Assembly (NCBI RefSeq): GCF_001010945.1
Contig: NZ_LBHB01000001.1
Coordinates: 992,001 to 1,056,000 of the forward strand
Length of the DNA: 64,000 nucleotides
Direction of reading: 5' to 3'
DNA from: Aurantiacibacter luteus
GTDB taxonomy: Bacteria > Pseudomonadota > Alphaproteobacteria > Sphingomonadales > Sphingomonadaceae
The notes under the pieces are model-generated. The model was not told where the DNA came from. It saw only the letters and a program-made list of their open reading frames with translations, and made no database searches. Both the position numbers and the translations under genes were made by a program. Below, in pieces: positions 20,756-30,355 of the stretch. Position 1 is the stretch's first letter. Every line of letters begins with the position of its first letter.

Positions 20756-21213
20756 TCAAACGCTCCTGGTAAGAGTAGGAAACTGACTGGAAAGAGGCAC
20801 CGGACGCCGCGAGCAATTACCCGTCGGCAGGGTCTGGCAACCAAACCCTCCTTCCTGACGCAGCCCCAAAGCACTTCGCCCTGTCACACACAATCGCAGA
20901 CACGCCCGGTTTCAAACGAGACGATTACGTGTGACATTTTTGAAACAATCCCACGAGGCAGGCCGACAATGGCAGAACTGCGCGATTTCCGCTGATTTTG
21001 GCCGGATTGACTTTTATTTAGCCGACGGACCGCGTCCGATCACGAAGCGGCGAGGCTTCCGCCCAGACGGCCTTCATCCGGCTTGCGCGTGTTGAGTTGT
21101 TACCGATGCCACCAGGCCATGAGTACTCGCAACCTGTCCTTGTAAACCGCGCATTTACCTTGTCCGCCTAAACCTCCGCTCGAACGACACTTGGCAACTG
21201 GGGGGCCGTGGCC
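20756..21213. promoter_or_regulatory. Divergent intergenic region, TonB receptor / Flp pilin
   Basis: About 460 bases with no convincing gene. It holds the receptor ribosome site (AGGAG, minus) and a spaced inverted repeat TTTCAAA / TTTGAAA at 20910-20916 and 20939-20945 (22-base spacer), which could flank an operator. The stretch 20930-21020 is AT-richer than its surroundings, as expected for promoters, but no clear -35/-10 pair can be assigned. Confidence 0.4.
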
Positions 21214-21402
21214 ATGAAAAGCATTGCAATCCGTATCGCCGCCGACCAGCGCGGCGCGACCTCGATCGAGTATGGCCTCCTCGCCATGCAGATCGGCATC
21301 GCCCTGCTGGGTACGATGATGACGATGGGGAACTCCGTCGAGAGCCACTACGAGACCGTCGGCACCCAGTACCACGACGCAGCCAACGTGCCGCGCAACT
21401 GA
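21214..21402 (+). CDS. Flp family type IVb pilin (first copy)
   Basis: 62-residue prepilin. A basic leader ends in Gly (QRG) and is followed by ATSIEYGLLAMQIGIALLG: the Flp processing site with Glu at +5 and Tyr at +6 and a hydrophobic helix. The ATG at 21214 is chosen over the GTG at 21208 since GGGGGG lies about eight bases upstream. The helix has Met/Gln not seen in the second copy, and the tail contains His/Tyr, so the two pilins may differ in role. No tad secretion genes lie nearby. Confidence 0.85.
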   Translation: MKSIAIRIAADQRGATSIEYGLLAMQIGIALLGTMMTMGNSVESHYETVGTQYHDAANVPRN

Positions 21403-21424
21403 CGCGCGGCGCATCAGGGCCCGG

Positions 21425-21432
21425 TTAACCAT
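21425..21432 (+). promoter_or_regulatory. Candidate CtrA half-site upstream of second Flp pilin
   Basis: TTAACCAT, the strong CtrA-type half-site known from Caulobacter, lies 82 bases before the second pilin ATG; a degenerate GGTTGAG follows at the right distance. Flp pilin genes are CtrA targets in Caulobacter. An eight-base match is weak evidence alone. Confidence 0.35.
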
Positions 21433-21513
21433 TCCGGTTGAGCCGACGCCAACCCTTTGCCGCGCATTTTCCGGCGGTCCGCAAGCGGTGCGGACGAGCA
21501 ACCGGACCATGCC

Positions 21514-21699
21514 ATGACGAGCCTTTTCCACCGCCTCCGCGCCGACGAGACCGGCGCCACCGCCATCGAGTACGGCCTCATCGCCGCGCTGATCGCCGTC
21601 GCCGCGATCGCCGCGCTGCAGAGCCTGGGCAACGAGCTGTCGACCACGTTCAACAACATCGACACAGAGCTCAGCACGGCCAACACCGCAAACCAGTAA
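21514..21699 (+). CDS. Flp family type IVb pilin (second copy)
   Basis: 61-residue classic Flp prepilin: short basic leader MTSLFHRLRADETG, then ATAIEYGLIAALIAVAAIAAL with cleavage after Gly14 and Glu/Tyr at +5/+6, followed by a hydrophilic tail (LGNELSTTFNNIDTELS). It assembles into thin adhesive pili when tad genes are present elsewhere. It follows the first pilin by 111 bases. Confidence 0.93.
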   Translation: MTSLFHRLRADETGATAIEYGLIAALIAVAAIAALQSLGNELSTTFNNIDTELSTANTANQ

Positions 21700-21780
21700 G
21701 GCGAACCGGCAGGGCCAGCCGGGGAGAGCGGCGACAAACCGCTTTCCTACAGCCTTGCGGGCGCTCCACGGGCGCGGGCC

Positions 21781-22668
21781 ATGCCCGCCAAGCCCCGCAC
21801 CACCCTGCCCGCATTCGCCCCCGTGCCGCGCAAGTGCCAGCGCTACGACGGGTGGACGCCCGACCGGCAACGCGAATTCATCGAGGCGCTGGCCGACTAC
21901 GGCTCCATCCGCGCAGCCGCCAACAGCGTGGGGATGACGCCCGAGAGCGCCTACCTCCTGCGCCGCCACCCGGAGGCGGGCACCTTCCGCAAGGCGTGGG
22001 AGGCCGCGCTCGACATCGGCATGCAGCGGGTCGAGGATGTCGCCATGGACCGCGCGCTGAACGGCGTGCAGGAGCCGGTCTACTCATACGGCAAGATCGT
22101 CGGCACCCGCACCATCTACAACGACCGGCTGCTGATGTTCATGCTGAGGAACCGCGCACCCAAGCGCTTCGCCGCGGACGGGGCGCGCGGCATGAACGCG
22201 GTCGACAAGCAGACCCTGCGGCGGCTGAAGAAGGAATGGCGCGCCGAGTGGGAAAAGGCCAAGGCGCTGGAGGCGGAGGAAGACGAGGAGGCCATCTTCG
22301 CCAGCCTCACCGCCAAGCTGGAGCGGATGAAGGCGCAGGCCGACACCCTGATGAGCCCGCGCACCCGCCGCCTGCACGCCGCCTGGCAGGCCAGCATGGA
22401 GCGCGACCGCCGCGAAGGCTACAGCTGGATGGACGACGCGCGGCTGGGCCGGGGCGACGGGGACGACGAGGGGTCGGGCGACGGCCCGGGCACATTCTCG
22501 CTCGAGAAGCCCAACCCCCACGCCCCGTCCCGCCAGATGCTCCCCTACCTACCCGGCGCAAAACGAGACCCCGAACCCGCCGGCCCGCCGACCTACGAAG
22601 ACTGGTCCGCCGCCCAGGACCCCTTCGGCGGCGCGGCGCGCAACAGGGCGCGGCGGGAGGAGGGATAG
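21781..22668 (+). CDS. Helix-turn-helix domain protein, function unknown
   Basis: 295 residues. Residues about 24-75 (TPDRQREFIEALADYGSI ... AANSVGMTPESAYLLRRH) form a putative HTH like those of phage terminase small subunits and simple regulators. A charged coiled-coil-like segment follows (about 140-185, LKKEWRAEWEKAKALEAEED) and the C terminus is low-complexity, Gly/Asp then Pro-rich. No phage genes lie nearby, so a terminase role is not supported. Probably a DNA-binding protein. Confidence 0.65.
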   Translation: MPAKPRTTLPAFAPVPRKCQRYDGWTPDRQREFIEALADYGSIRAAANSVGMTPESAYLLRRHPEAGTFRKAWEAALDIGMQRVEDVAMDRALNGVQEPVYSYGKIVGTRTIYNDRLLMFMLRNRAPKRFAADGARGMNAVDKQTLRRLKKEWRAEWEKAKALEAEEDEEAIFASLTAKLERMKAQADTLMSPRTRRLHAAWQASMERDRREGYSWMDDARLGRGDGDDEGSGDGPGTFSLEKPNPHAPSRQMLPYLPGAKRDPEPAGPPTYEDWSAAQDPFGGAARNRARREEG

Positions 22669-22671
22669 CCT

Positions 22672-22693
22672 CCCCTCCCGCCTGCGGGAGGGG
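22672..22693. repeat. GC-rich intergenic hairpin
   Basis: CCCCTCCCG and CGGGAGGGG form a near-perfect hairpin with a CCTG loop just after the HTH gene, followed by GGGGGTGGGC. Such short palindromes are common dispersed intergenic elements in sphingomonads and may also end transcription. Confidence 0.5.
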
Positions 22694-22753
22694 CTGGGGG
22701 TGGGCCGACGGCAAGGCAGCGCGGCAACACGCTTCAAACGGTCTTGCCAACAC

Positions 22754-22768
22754 TACGGCATTGCCGTA
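22754..22768. promoter_or_regulatory. Perfect palindrome at the toxin start (putative TA operator)
   Basis: TACGGCA-T-TGCCGTA is a perfect 15-base inverted repeat whose last base is the A of the toxin ATG. Type II antitoxins with a Xre fold normally repress their own operon by binding such palindromes over the promoter, so this is the likely operator. Confidence 0.6.
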
Positions 22769-23118
22769 TGACCACCTTCATGCAGACCGTCATCGAGACC
22801 GAAAGCTACCTGCGCGCCACCAAGGACGCCGGGATGAGCGTGGACGAGATGGTGGCTGCGGTCGATCTGGTCGCGGACAATCCGGAAGCGGGCGATGTGA
22901 TGCAGGGCACGGGCGGCGTCCGCAAGGCGCGACTTGCTGGTCGCGGCAAAGGAAAGTCCGGCGGTTATCGCATCGTCTGGTACTTCGGCGGCAGCGACAT
23001 TCCGGTGTTCCTGCTGACCGTGTTCGGCAAAGACGAGAAAGCAAACCTGACCCAAGGCGAGCGCAACGCGCTTCGCTCGTTCACGGGAACTTTGAGGGGC
23101 AGTCTAAGCGCGAGGTAA
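22768..23118 (+). CDS. higB: RelE/HigB-family toxin
   Basis: 116-residue type II toxin-like protein. The middle and end match the RelE/HigB beta-sheet core: [20 protein letters not shown], then [31 protein letters not shown], in which basic residues and the LFGKDEK-like strand and helix are typical of this mRNA-cleaving family. The ATG at 22768 fits the family length; an in-frame ATG at 22744 would extend it past the palindrome. Toxin-first order is typical of higBA. It is linked to the antitoxin by a 17-codon mini-ORF. Confidence 0.8.
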   Translation: MTTFMQTVIETESYLRATKDAGMSVDEMVAAVDLVADNPEAGDVMQGTGGVRKARLAGRGKGKSGGYRIVWYFGGSDIPVFLLTVFGKDEKANLTQGERNALRSFTGTLRGSLSAR

Positions 23119-23168
23119 TGACCAAGGTCACTCAGGACCGGGTAACGGGCATGGAGGCCCAAATGTAA
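23118..23168 (+). CDS. 16-residue mini-ORF coupling toxin and antitoxin
   Basis: ATG at 23118 overlaps the toxin stop (TAATG) and its stop TAA at 23166-23168 overlaps the antitoxin ATG in the same way (TAATG). The peptide is [16 protein letters not shown]. No family is known; it may be a translational relay. A GGAGG inside it (23153-23157) is also the antitoxin ribosome site. Confidence 0.4.
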   Translation: MTKVTQDRVTGMEAQM

Positions 23169-23458
23169 TGGGTAAAGCATTCGACAAGATCGCGGCCGGA
23201 CTGGCCGATGCCATCGCCTACATGGAAGGCGACACCACCAAGGGCCGCGTCGCCGCAGGCCCCGACGTCAAGGCCATCCGCGCCAAGACCAAGCTCAGCC
23301 AGACCAAGTTCGCCGCCATGCTGCGCGTGCCGGTCGGCACCGTGCGCGACTGGGAGCAGCACCGGCGCTCGCCGGATGCCCCCGCGCGGACGCTGCTGGG
23401 GATGGTGGATGCGGACCCGAAGGCGGCGCTGGCGCTGATTGAGCGGGCGGCGGGGTGA
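23168..23458 (+). CDS. higA: Xre-family antitoxin (HigA-like)
   Basis: 96-residue HTH protein. The Cro/C1-type HTH covers about 33-75: IRAKTKLSQTKFAAMLRVPVGTVRDWEQHRR, with the recognition helix VPVGTVRDWEQ. The N terminus (FDKIAAGLADAIAYMEG) is a typical leader that could bind the toxin. It neutralises the upstream HigB-like toxin and probably represses the operon. Confidence 0.85.
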   Translation: MGKAFDKIAAGLADAIAYMEGDTTKGRVAAGPDVKAIRAKTKLSQTKFAAMLRVPVGTVRDWEQHRRSPDAPARTLLGMVDADPKAALALIERAAG

Positions 23459-23503
23459 GATAACTATACTGTCCCGTAATTCCGCTGTCACATAACTCTC
23501 GAG

Positions 23504-26035
23504 TCACGGGTCCGTCCGCGCACGAGAAACGGTTGACGCGATTACGTGGCCTTCCAAGGAAGGCGCAAACTGAGCAAGCCTGTTTGCGTTGAGACGACCC
23601 AGCACCGACAGAGCCTTAGCATATATTTCCGTTAAACGCCGTAGATGCGCGCCCCAAGTTCCTACGTAGCGCGGATCACGCGACGCTGCTTCAAGTTCAT
23701 CGATTACCTGTACAGCAATGGCCTTATCTCGCGAACGTGCCATCATCATCCAGCGATCTGTTCGCAGCTCAAATCTCGAATCAACTCGCAAGGCAAAGTC
23801 TAGCTCGGCAATGGCCTCCGGGTATCTATTCAAATATTCAAGTTCCTGTGCGCGGACCTCATGATATGCGCTGCCTCCGATTCGTTCATCCCGCAACTTA
23901 TCTAATATTAGATCATATTGCTCGCGGACACTCCTTGGCACCGAAGAACCTCTGGGCCTATAGTACCATTCCAAGTACACTCGAGCCAACGCCATCAGAC
24001 TGAACACTGTCTCCTTCAATCGGACCGATTGCTTCGCGTACTTCTCAGCCTTGACGTAATCCGGATGCGGAGTGTTCAATATGCAATAAACCAGAGCTCT
24101 AAGTATCCTCTGCTGCCTATCACTTTTTCCCGCTGCGGCGGTTAGCGCATCTTCATACTTCTTCGCCGCCTGAATGTAGTGACGCTGCGTCTCGAGCTTG
24201 AAAGCTTCAAGATAGATCGCAAGATCAGACGTCCTATGGTCATATTTTAATAGAGTGATGCAGAGATCGGCCTCGGCGTCCTTGTGATTTCGGACCGCGC
24301 TGAGGCCAAAATATCTGATGAGCTCGAACCGCGACGCATCCCGAAACGCAGATCTTTTTTCGAAAGCCTTTTTGAGAACGCGATATGCTGCATCGCGATG
24401 ACGAGCGTGATAAAGTCGCACACCGGCTTGAAACCAATGCGCAGCTGATTGGAAATCTCGTATCCCCTCAGGTAGCTCCGTCTCGCCGGCCCACATTGCA
24501 GCTTGGAGGCGCGCCTCAATTCGCACGTACTCGTGTTCGCCGTCGTCAATCTCGAGCCCCGTAGAAGCGAAGCTACGCAGTGTAGCTCGCTGCCATACCA
24601 ATAGGTCTGATCTGATAAGGTCTCGGCTAAGGCGCCGTGAAAGAAGCGGTGTAAGTCTGTAAAGACCTGCAACATCTCTTTCGACAAGTCCTAAGTCTAG
24701 AAGCTTCCCAAGAATCCGCGTCATGGGACGGTTAGGCTTGATGGCCGCTTCTAAATCTATTGGATCGCACGGGCTGACATCGTTCAGGAAGACGAGCACC
24801 TTCTTCTCGGAATCGAGTTCTTCAATTTGATTAAACGCCCATCTCGCGTAGACTGAGATGGACTCACCCATTTTGTCAGCTTCGCGGCCGACCATCTCGC
24901 CAATCTGGTCAAAGTCTTGGATGCGTGATGCCGATCGGATGATGGTTACCAGCATTCCAACTGTGCCCGCTGCCGCGCGAATTACAGCATCGATGCTTTG
25001 CTCGTCCCAACGCTCCGGATGCTTATCGAAATGGCCTATGAGCTTATAAGCAAACTCTTTCAGCTCATCCTCGGCTACAGTGGAAATTCTGTAATCAGCC
25101 AGATTCCCTTCGCACCTCGCACGCCGCGTAGCTGAAAGAGGCATCTGCGAGATGACGTACACTTTTGGCCGGGTACTTGCGGTCAATCCATTGATTACAT
25201 CGTCCATCCACTCAGGCAGTTCCAGCCCCTCCTCGACGATGCGTCTCTGCCTTAAGACAACATAATTTCCAGAGTCGTGAATCCTCCCAATTGTTTTTAA
25301 TAGACCATCTATGTCCTCTGCATTTTCCACCTCGTCTCGAAGCTCATCAATGGTAGCGCCGAGACCCTCGTCATCGAGACGTAACTTTATTTGATTTGGG
25401 AGAGACGTTTCGTTCACATCAACGACGATGGGCCGCGCATTCGGCGAAAACCGTCGATGGAAATTGGCCGCTAATGTCTGACGTCCTACGCCGTTATAAC
25501 CAGACAACCAAAGGGCCGGAAACGAGAGAAATCTGTCCTTCTTCGAGATGTCCGAAATAACGTTTTCCACATCTCCTCTGATCAGCTGTGGATGATCTTG
25601 GGATAGTAGCGTCTCAGACACTTTATCGACCAAGTGCCGCGCATCTTGCACATTGATAGATGTTCTTGAGGTTCGTACATCTAATATCGAATCTAAGGAG
25701 TCGAATATATCCCGAGGTACGCCCAGAGCTGGATCGTATTTGATTGGATAATCGTCTAAGCGAAGGACTAAAGGCTTGAGAACTCCCTGCCTGGCGAGCT
25801 GGGCCGCTTGGTGCAGCTCTGCCACCGCGCCAGGAGCTGTCACAAAATGCTTCGACCAGAATGCCACATATAGGCGGCTCTCAGGCAGCGCTCTTTCGGC
25901 TATCTCCTCCCAGAGTTCGACGCCTTCCTCTCCAGATTTTGAATAAAGGTAGATCTTGTCGGCGGAGAAGTATTCCCAAACCGCCTCTGCAAATGCGATA
26001 TCCTGAGACGATACCGAGAAAAATACTGGATACAT
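23504..26035 (-). CDS. TIR-domain, STAND-NTPase-like, TPR protein (putative anti-phage defence)
   Basis: 843 residues, ATG at 26035 preceded by GGAGGGG with good spacing. Residues about 1-125 look like a TIR domain: FFSVSSQD strand, RLYVAFWSKHF and AVAEL with a Glu (73) at the place of the catalytic NADase Glu. Residues about 150-460 resemble a STAND NTPase: LSGYNGVGRQTLA (178-189), but the Walker A Lys is Arg185 and the Mg-binding Ser/Thr is Gln186, and no Walker B acidic pair is obvious. Residues about 500-830 are helical TPR-like repeats. Base composition is much lower in GC (29/60 and 27/60 in sampled lines) than neighbours, indicating transfer. By family logic a sensor (TPR) triggers TIR-driven NAD loss on infection; this is inference. 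Confidence 0.8.
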   Translation of the reverse strand: MYPVFFSVSSQDIAFAEAVWEYFSADKIYLYSKSGEEGVELWEEIAERALPESRLYVAFWSKHFVTAPGAVAELHQAAQLARQGVLKPLVLRLDDYPIKYDPALGVPRDIFDSLDSILDVRTSRTSINVQDARHLVDKVSETLLSQDHPQLIRGDVENVISDISKKDRFLSFPALWLSGYNGVGRQTLAANFHRRFSPNARPIVVDVNETSLPNQIKLRLDDEGLGATIDELRDEVENAEDIDGLLKTIGRIHDSGNYVVLRQRRIVEEGLELPEWMDDVINGLTASTRPKVYVISQMPLSATRRARCEGNLADYRISTVAEDELKEFAYKLIGHFDKHPERWDEQSIDAVIRAAAGTVGMLVTIIRSASRIQDFDQIGEMVGREADKMGESISVYARWAFNQIEELDSEKKVLVFLNDVSPCDPIDLEAAIKPNRPMTRILGKLLDLGLVERDVAGLYRLTPLLSRRLSRDLIRSDLLVWQRATLRSFASTGLEIDDGEHEYVRIEARLQAAMWAGETELPEGIRDFQSAAHWFQAGVRLYHARHRDAAYRVLKKAFEKRSAFRDASRFELIRYFGLSAVRNHKDAEADLCITLLKYDHRTSDLAIYLEAFKLETQRHYIQAAKKYEDALTAAAGKSDRQQRILRALVYCILNTPHPDYVKAEKYAKQSVRLKETVFSLMALARVYLEWYYRPRGSSVPRSVREQYDLILDKLRDERIGGSAYHEVRAQELEYLNRYPEAIAELDFALRVDSRFELRTDRWMMMARSRDKAIAVQVIDELEAASRDPRYVGTWGAHLRRLTEIYAKALSVLGRLNANRLAQFAPSLEGHVIASTVSRARTDP

Positions 26036-26134
26036 TCTCTCGGCCCCTCCAAGACCTCAGCCACCGCGACCGCTCTTAGAAAGGCGCAGCTGCCACCCTT
26101 ACGGTGTACTTCGTATTTGACGGATGAAAACCCC

Positions 26135-27952
<1,818 letters not shown>

Positions 27953-27989
27953 GGCGCGCCTCTAGCGGGGTCGCCAGCATGCTGCAATT

Positions 27990-30239
27990 TTATCCGGCGC
28001 GGGCCGAACCCATCGTGATGTCCACCTGCAGGAAGCGCGGGCGCGACTGGGAGGAGCGGCGCTCCACCGGGGGCGCGTAGTGGCCCGCAGGCAGGGCCTG
28101 GAGCGGCATTCCGGCGGAGGCAAGCATGTAGGGAGACACGCGGTGGCGGGTGCACAGGCCCCCTGCCCCGTCGCTGACCAGCGGCGTCTCGAACGACAGG
28201 CCCTGCGTCGCGTCCTGCGAGCGCTGGACGGTGCCGACGACCAGTTGTCCCTCGCCGAGGTCGAGCACCAGCTGCGTGCCGACCGGCACGTCCACCAGCC
28301 CCTCGATCCGAGCGCCGGTGCGCGAGAGATCGCGCAGCATGGCGCTGTAGTGGTGGTCCTCGTGGATCACGCCCACGCGGCGGAACAGCGTGCGGCGATC
28401 GGCGCGGTGCTTGGCCGGGCCGACGGGCTCGTAGCGCAGTTCTCCGCTTTCCAGCTTGTCGAGCACGTCTTCCTGTCCGACCGCGCGCGAGAAGATGAAA
28501 CCCTGCACCAGGTCTGCGCCGAGACCGGCAATCTGGTCGAGCTCGTCGAGCGCCTCCACGCCCTCCGCGGTGGTCGTCATGTTCATCGCCTTGGCCAGCG
28601 AGACGATGGCGGTGATGATCGCGCAGGCCGTGTCGTCCGGCTCGCTGCACCCGCGGATGAAGCTCTGGTCGATCTTGATCTTGTCGAACGGCGCGCGGCG
28701 CAAGTAGCTGAGCGAGGAATAGCCGGTGCCGAAGTCATCGAGCGCCAGCTTCACGCCGAGCTTGCGCAGCCGCTGGAACATGGCATCGGTGGTCCCGGCA
28801 TCGCCCATGAAGACGCTCTCGGTGATTTCCAGCTCTAGCCGTCTGGGCTCAATGCCCGCCGCCGCAATCGCGCGTGAGACGATCTGAGGCAGATCGTCGT
28901 TGGCGAATTGCTGGGCGGAGACGTTCACCGCCACGCAGATGTCGGAAGGCCATTGCGCGGCGTCCTTGCACGCCTGCCGCAGCGCCCATTCGCCCAGTTC
29001 CTCGATGAGGTTGCTGTCCTCGGCAATAGGGATGAAAACGGCCGGGCTCATCATGCCGCGTTCGGGATGGTTCCAGCGCATCAGCGCCTCGAAACCCCGC
29101 ACGATGTGGGTGCGCGCGTCGACCGAGGGCTGGTAATGCATTTCCAGCTCGCCTCGGGCCAGCGCGTCGCGCAGGTCCTCCTCGATCTCGCGCCGATCCT
29201 GCGCGGTTTCCTTGAGATCGTTGGAATAGAAGCGGAACTGTCCGCGTCCACCGCCCTTGGCCGCATAGAGCGCGAGGTCGGTGGCCTTGACCAGTTCGGC
29301 CGGCTCGATCCCGTCGTACGGCGCGACGGCGACGCCGATCGAGGTGCCGATCGTCGCCCGGCTGCCTTCGATCGAATAGGGCTGCGAGATCATCTGGATG
29401 ATGCGATTGGCGATATCGCCGAGCCGGCCGCGATCGTCGATATCGGGCAGGATGATCTGGAATTCGTCGCCGCCCAGGCGGCCCACCTCCGCGCTTTCGG
29501 GCACGATGCGCTGGAGCCGCTGCCCGACCTGCCGAAGCAGCTCGTCGCCCGCCGGATGGCCCAGCGTGTCGTTAACGGCCTTGAAGCGGTCGAGATCGAG
29601 CATGACCAGCGCGCAGCTGCGCTTCTCCACGCGGTAGGCGGTCAGGATCGCATCGAGCCGCCGATTCATCCGGTGCCGGTTGGCGAGGCCGGTCAGCGAA
29701 TCGTATTCGGCCATGCGCGAGCGGTCGCGCTGCTGCTGGTAAGTGGCGGTCACGTCCTTCGCGCTGCCACGATAGCCCTGAAATTCCTGCTTGTGATTGA
29801 AATGCGGCTTGCCCGACAGGCTCCACCACATTTCCTTGCCCGCTTCGGGCGACGCGCCCTCGACGCGCTGCAAGCGCACCGTCTGATCGCTGAACCTGGT
29901 GCGCGCGCTCATCATGAAGGACAGCGGCCGGCCGCCGTGCTCGTGATCGCCATCGCGCACGGTTTCGAACAGCTTCCCAAACGGCTGGCCGAGGATCGTG
30001 CCCGCACCGGCGAGACATTCGCTGGCGGTCGGAGACAGGTATGTCACCCGCCCCTCGGCATCGGTCGACCACAGCCAGGCAACGCCGCTCTGTTCGAAGC
30101 TGTCTAGCAGGGCGAGGCGCTCGCTGTCCTTGAGCGGGCTGACGGTAGCGACGGCAGCGGCGGCGGCTTCGGCATCGGGCACGCGGACGGGATCGGCTCC
30201 ATGGCCGCCCAAGGTCCTGAACATGCCACGCACTCCCAT
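27990..30239 (-). CDS. PAS-GGDEF-EAL-PilZ cyclic di-GMP protein (cytosolic)
   Basis: 749 residues with four modules: a PAS domain (about 45-165), GGDEF (GRLGGDEF, 254-260, motif intact), EAL (FEALMRW at 383-389, EITESVF, ALDDFGTGYSSL, IKIDQSFI all intact), and a C-terminal PilZ domain (RRTLFRR and RDLSRTGARIEG, about 640-720). No RxxD inhibitory site precedes GGDEF. It has both synthesis and breakdown motifs plus a receptor domain for the same signal. No membrane segment. The ATG at 30239 has AAGGAG nine bases upstream. It is a paralogue of the next gene upstream. Confidence 0.95.
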   Translation of the reverse strand: MGVRGMFRTLGGHGADPVRVPDAEAAAAAVATVSPLKDSERLALLDSFEQSGVAWLWSTDAEGRVTYLSPTASECLAGAGTILGQPFGKLFETVRDGDHEHGGRPLSFMMSARTRFSDQTVRLQRVEGASPEAGKEMWWSLSGKPHFNHKQEFQGYRGSAKDVTATYQQQRDRSRMAEYDSLTGLANRHRMNRRLDAILTAYRVEKRSCALVMLDLDRFKAVNDTLGHPAGDELLRQVGQRLQRIVPESAEVGRLGGDEFQIILPDIDDRGRLGDIANRIIQMISQPYSIEGSRATIGTSIGVAVAPYDGIEPAELVKATDLALYAAKGGGRGQFRFYSNDLKETAQDRREIEEDLRDALARGELEMHYQPSVDARTHIVRGFEALMRWNHPERGMMSPAVFIPIAEDSNLIEELGEWALRQACKDAAQWPSDICVAVNVSAQQFANDDLPQIVSRAIAAAGIEPRRLELEITESVFMGDAGTTDAMFQRLRKLGVKLALDDFGTGYSSLSYLRRAPFDKIKIDQSFIRGCSEPDDTACAIITAIVSLAKAMNMTTTAEGVEALDELDQIAGLGADLVQGFIFSRAVGQEDVLDKLESGELRYEPVGPAKHRADRRTLFRRVGVIHEDHHYSAMLRDLSRTGARIEGLVDVPVGTQLVLDLGEGQLVVGTVQRSQDATQGLSFETPLVSDGAGGLCTRHRVSPYMLASAGMPLQALPAGHYAPPVERRSSQSRPRFLQVDITMGSARAG

Positions 30240-30302
30240 CGCACCCGGCTCCTTCGACGCGTCGCGGACAACCGCGCGCCGTCCGATGACGGCACGCCCA
30301 TC

Positions 30303-30321
30303 CGTAAATTCGCAATTTACG
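30303..30321. promoter_or_regulatory. Perfect inverted repeat upstream of the first c-di-GMP gene
   Basis: CGTAAATT-CGC-AATTTACG: eight-base arms with a three-base spacer, 64-82 bases before the 30239 start. This is unlike a terminator (no GC-rich stem or T run) and looks like a dimer-binding operator. Confidence 0.45.
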
Positions 30322-30355
30322 CATGGCTCCTTACGATTTCGCTAAGTGTGCGGCC

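Noticed and set aside
17792-20995. A 1067-codon open frame on the plus strand opposite the TonB receptor.
   Set aside because: It is antisense to a well-supported receptor; high GC gives long open frames on the opposite strand.
21781-22668. Possible prophage remnant (terminase small subunit-like HTH gene).
   Set aside because: No capsid, integrase, portal or lysis genes lie nearby, and GC matches the host.
23119-23130. TGACCAAGGTCA perfect palindrome inside the toxin-antitoxin junction.
   Set aside because: It lies in the mini-ORF coding region; twelve bases can arise by chance and the start-codon palindrome is the better operator.
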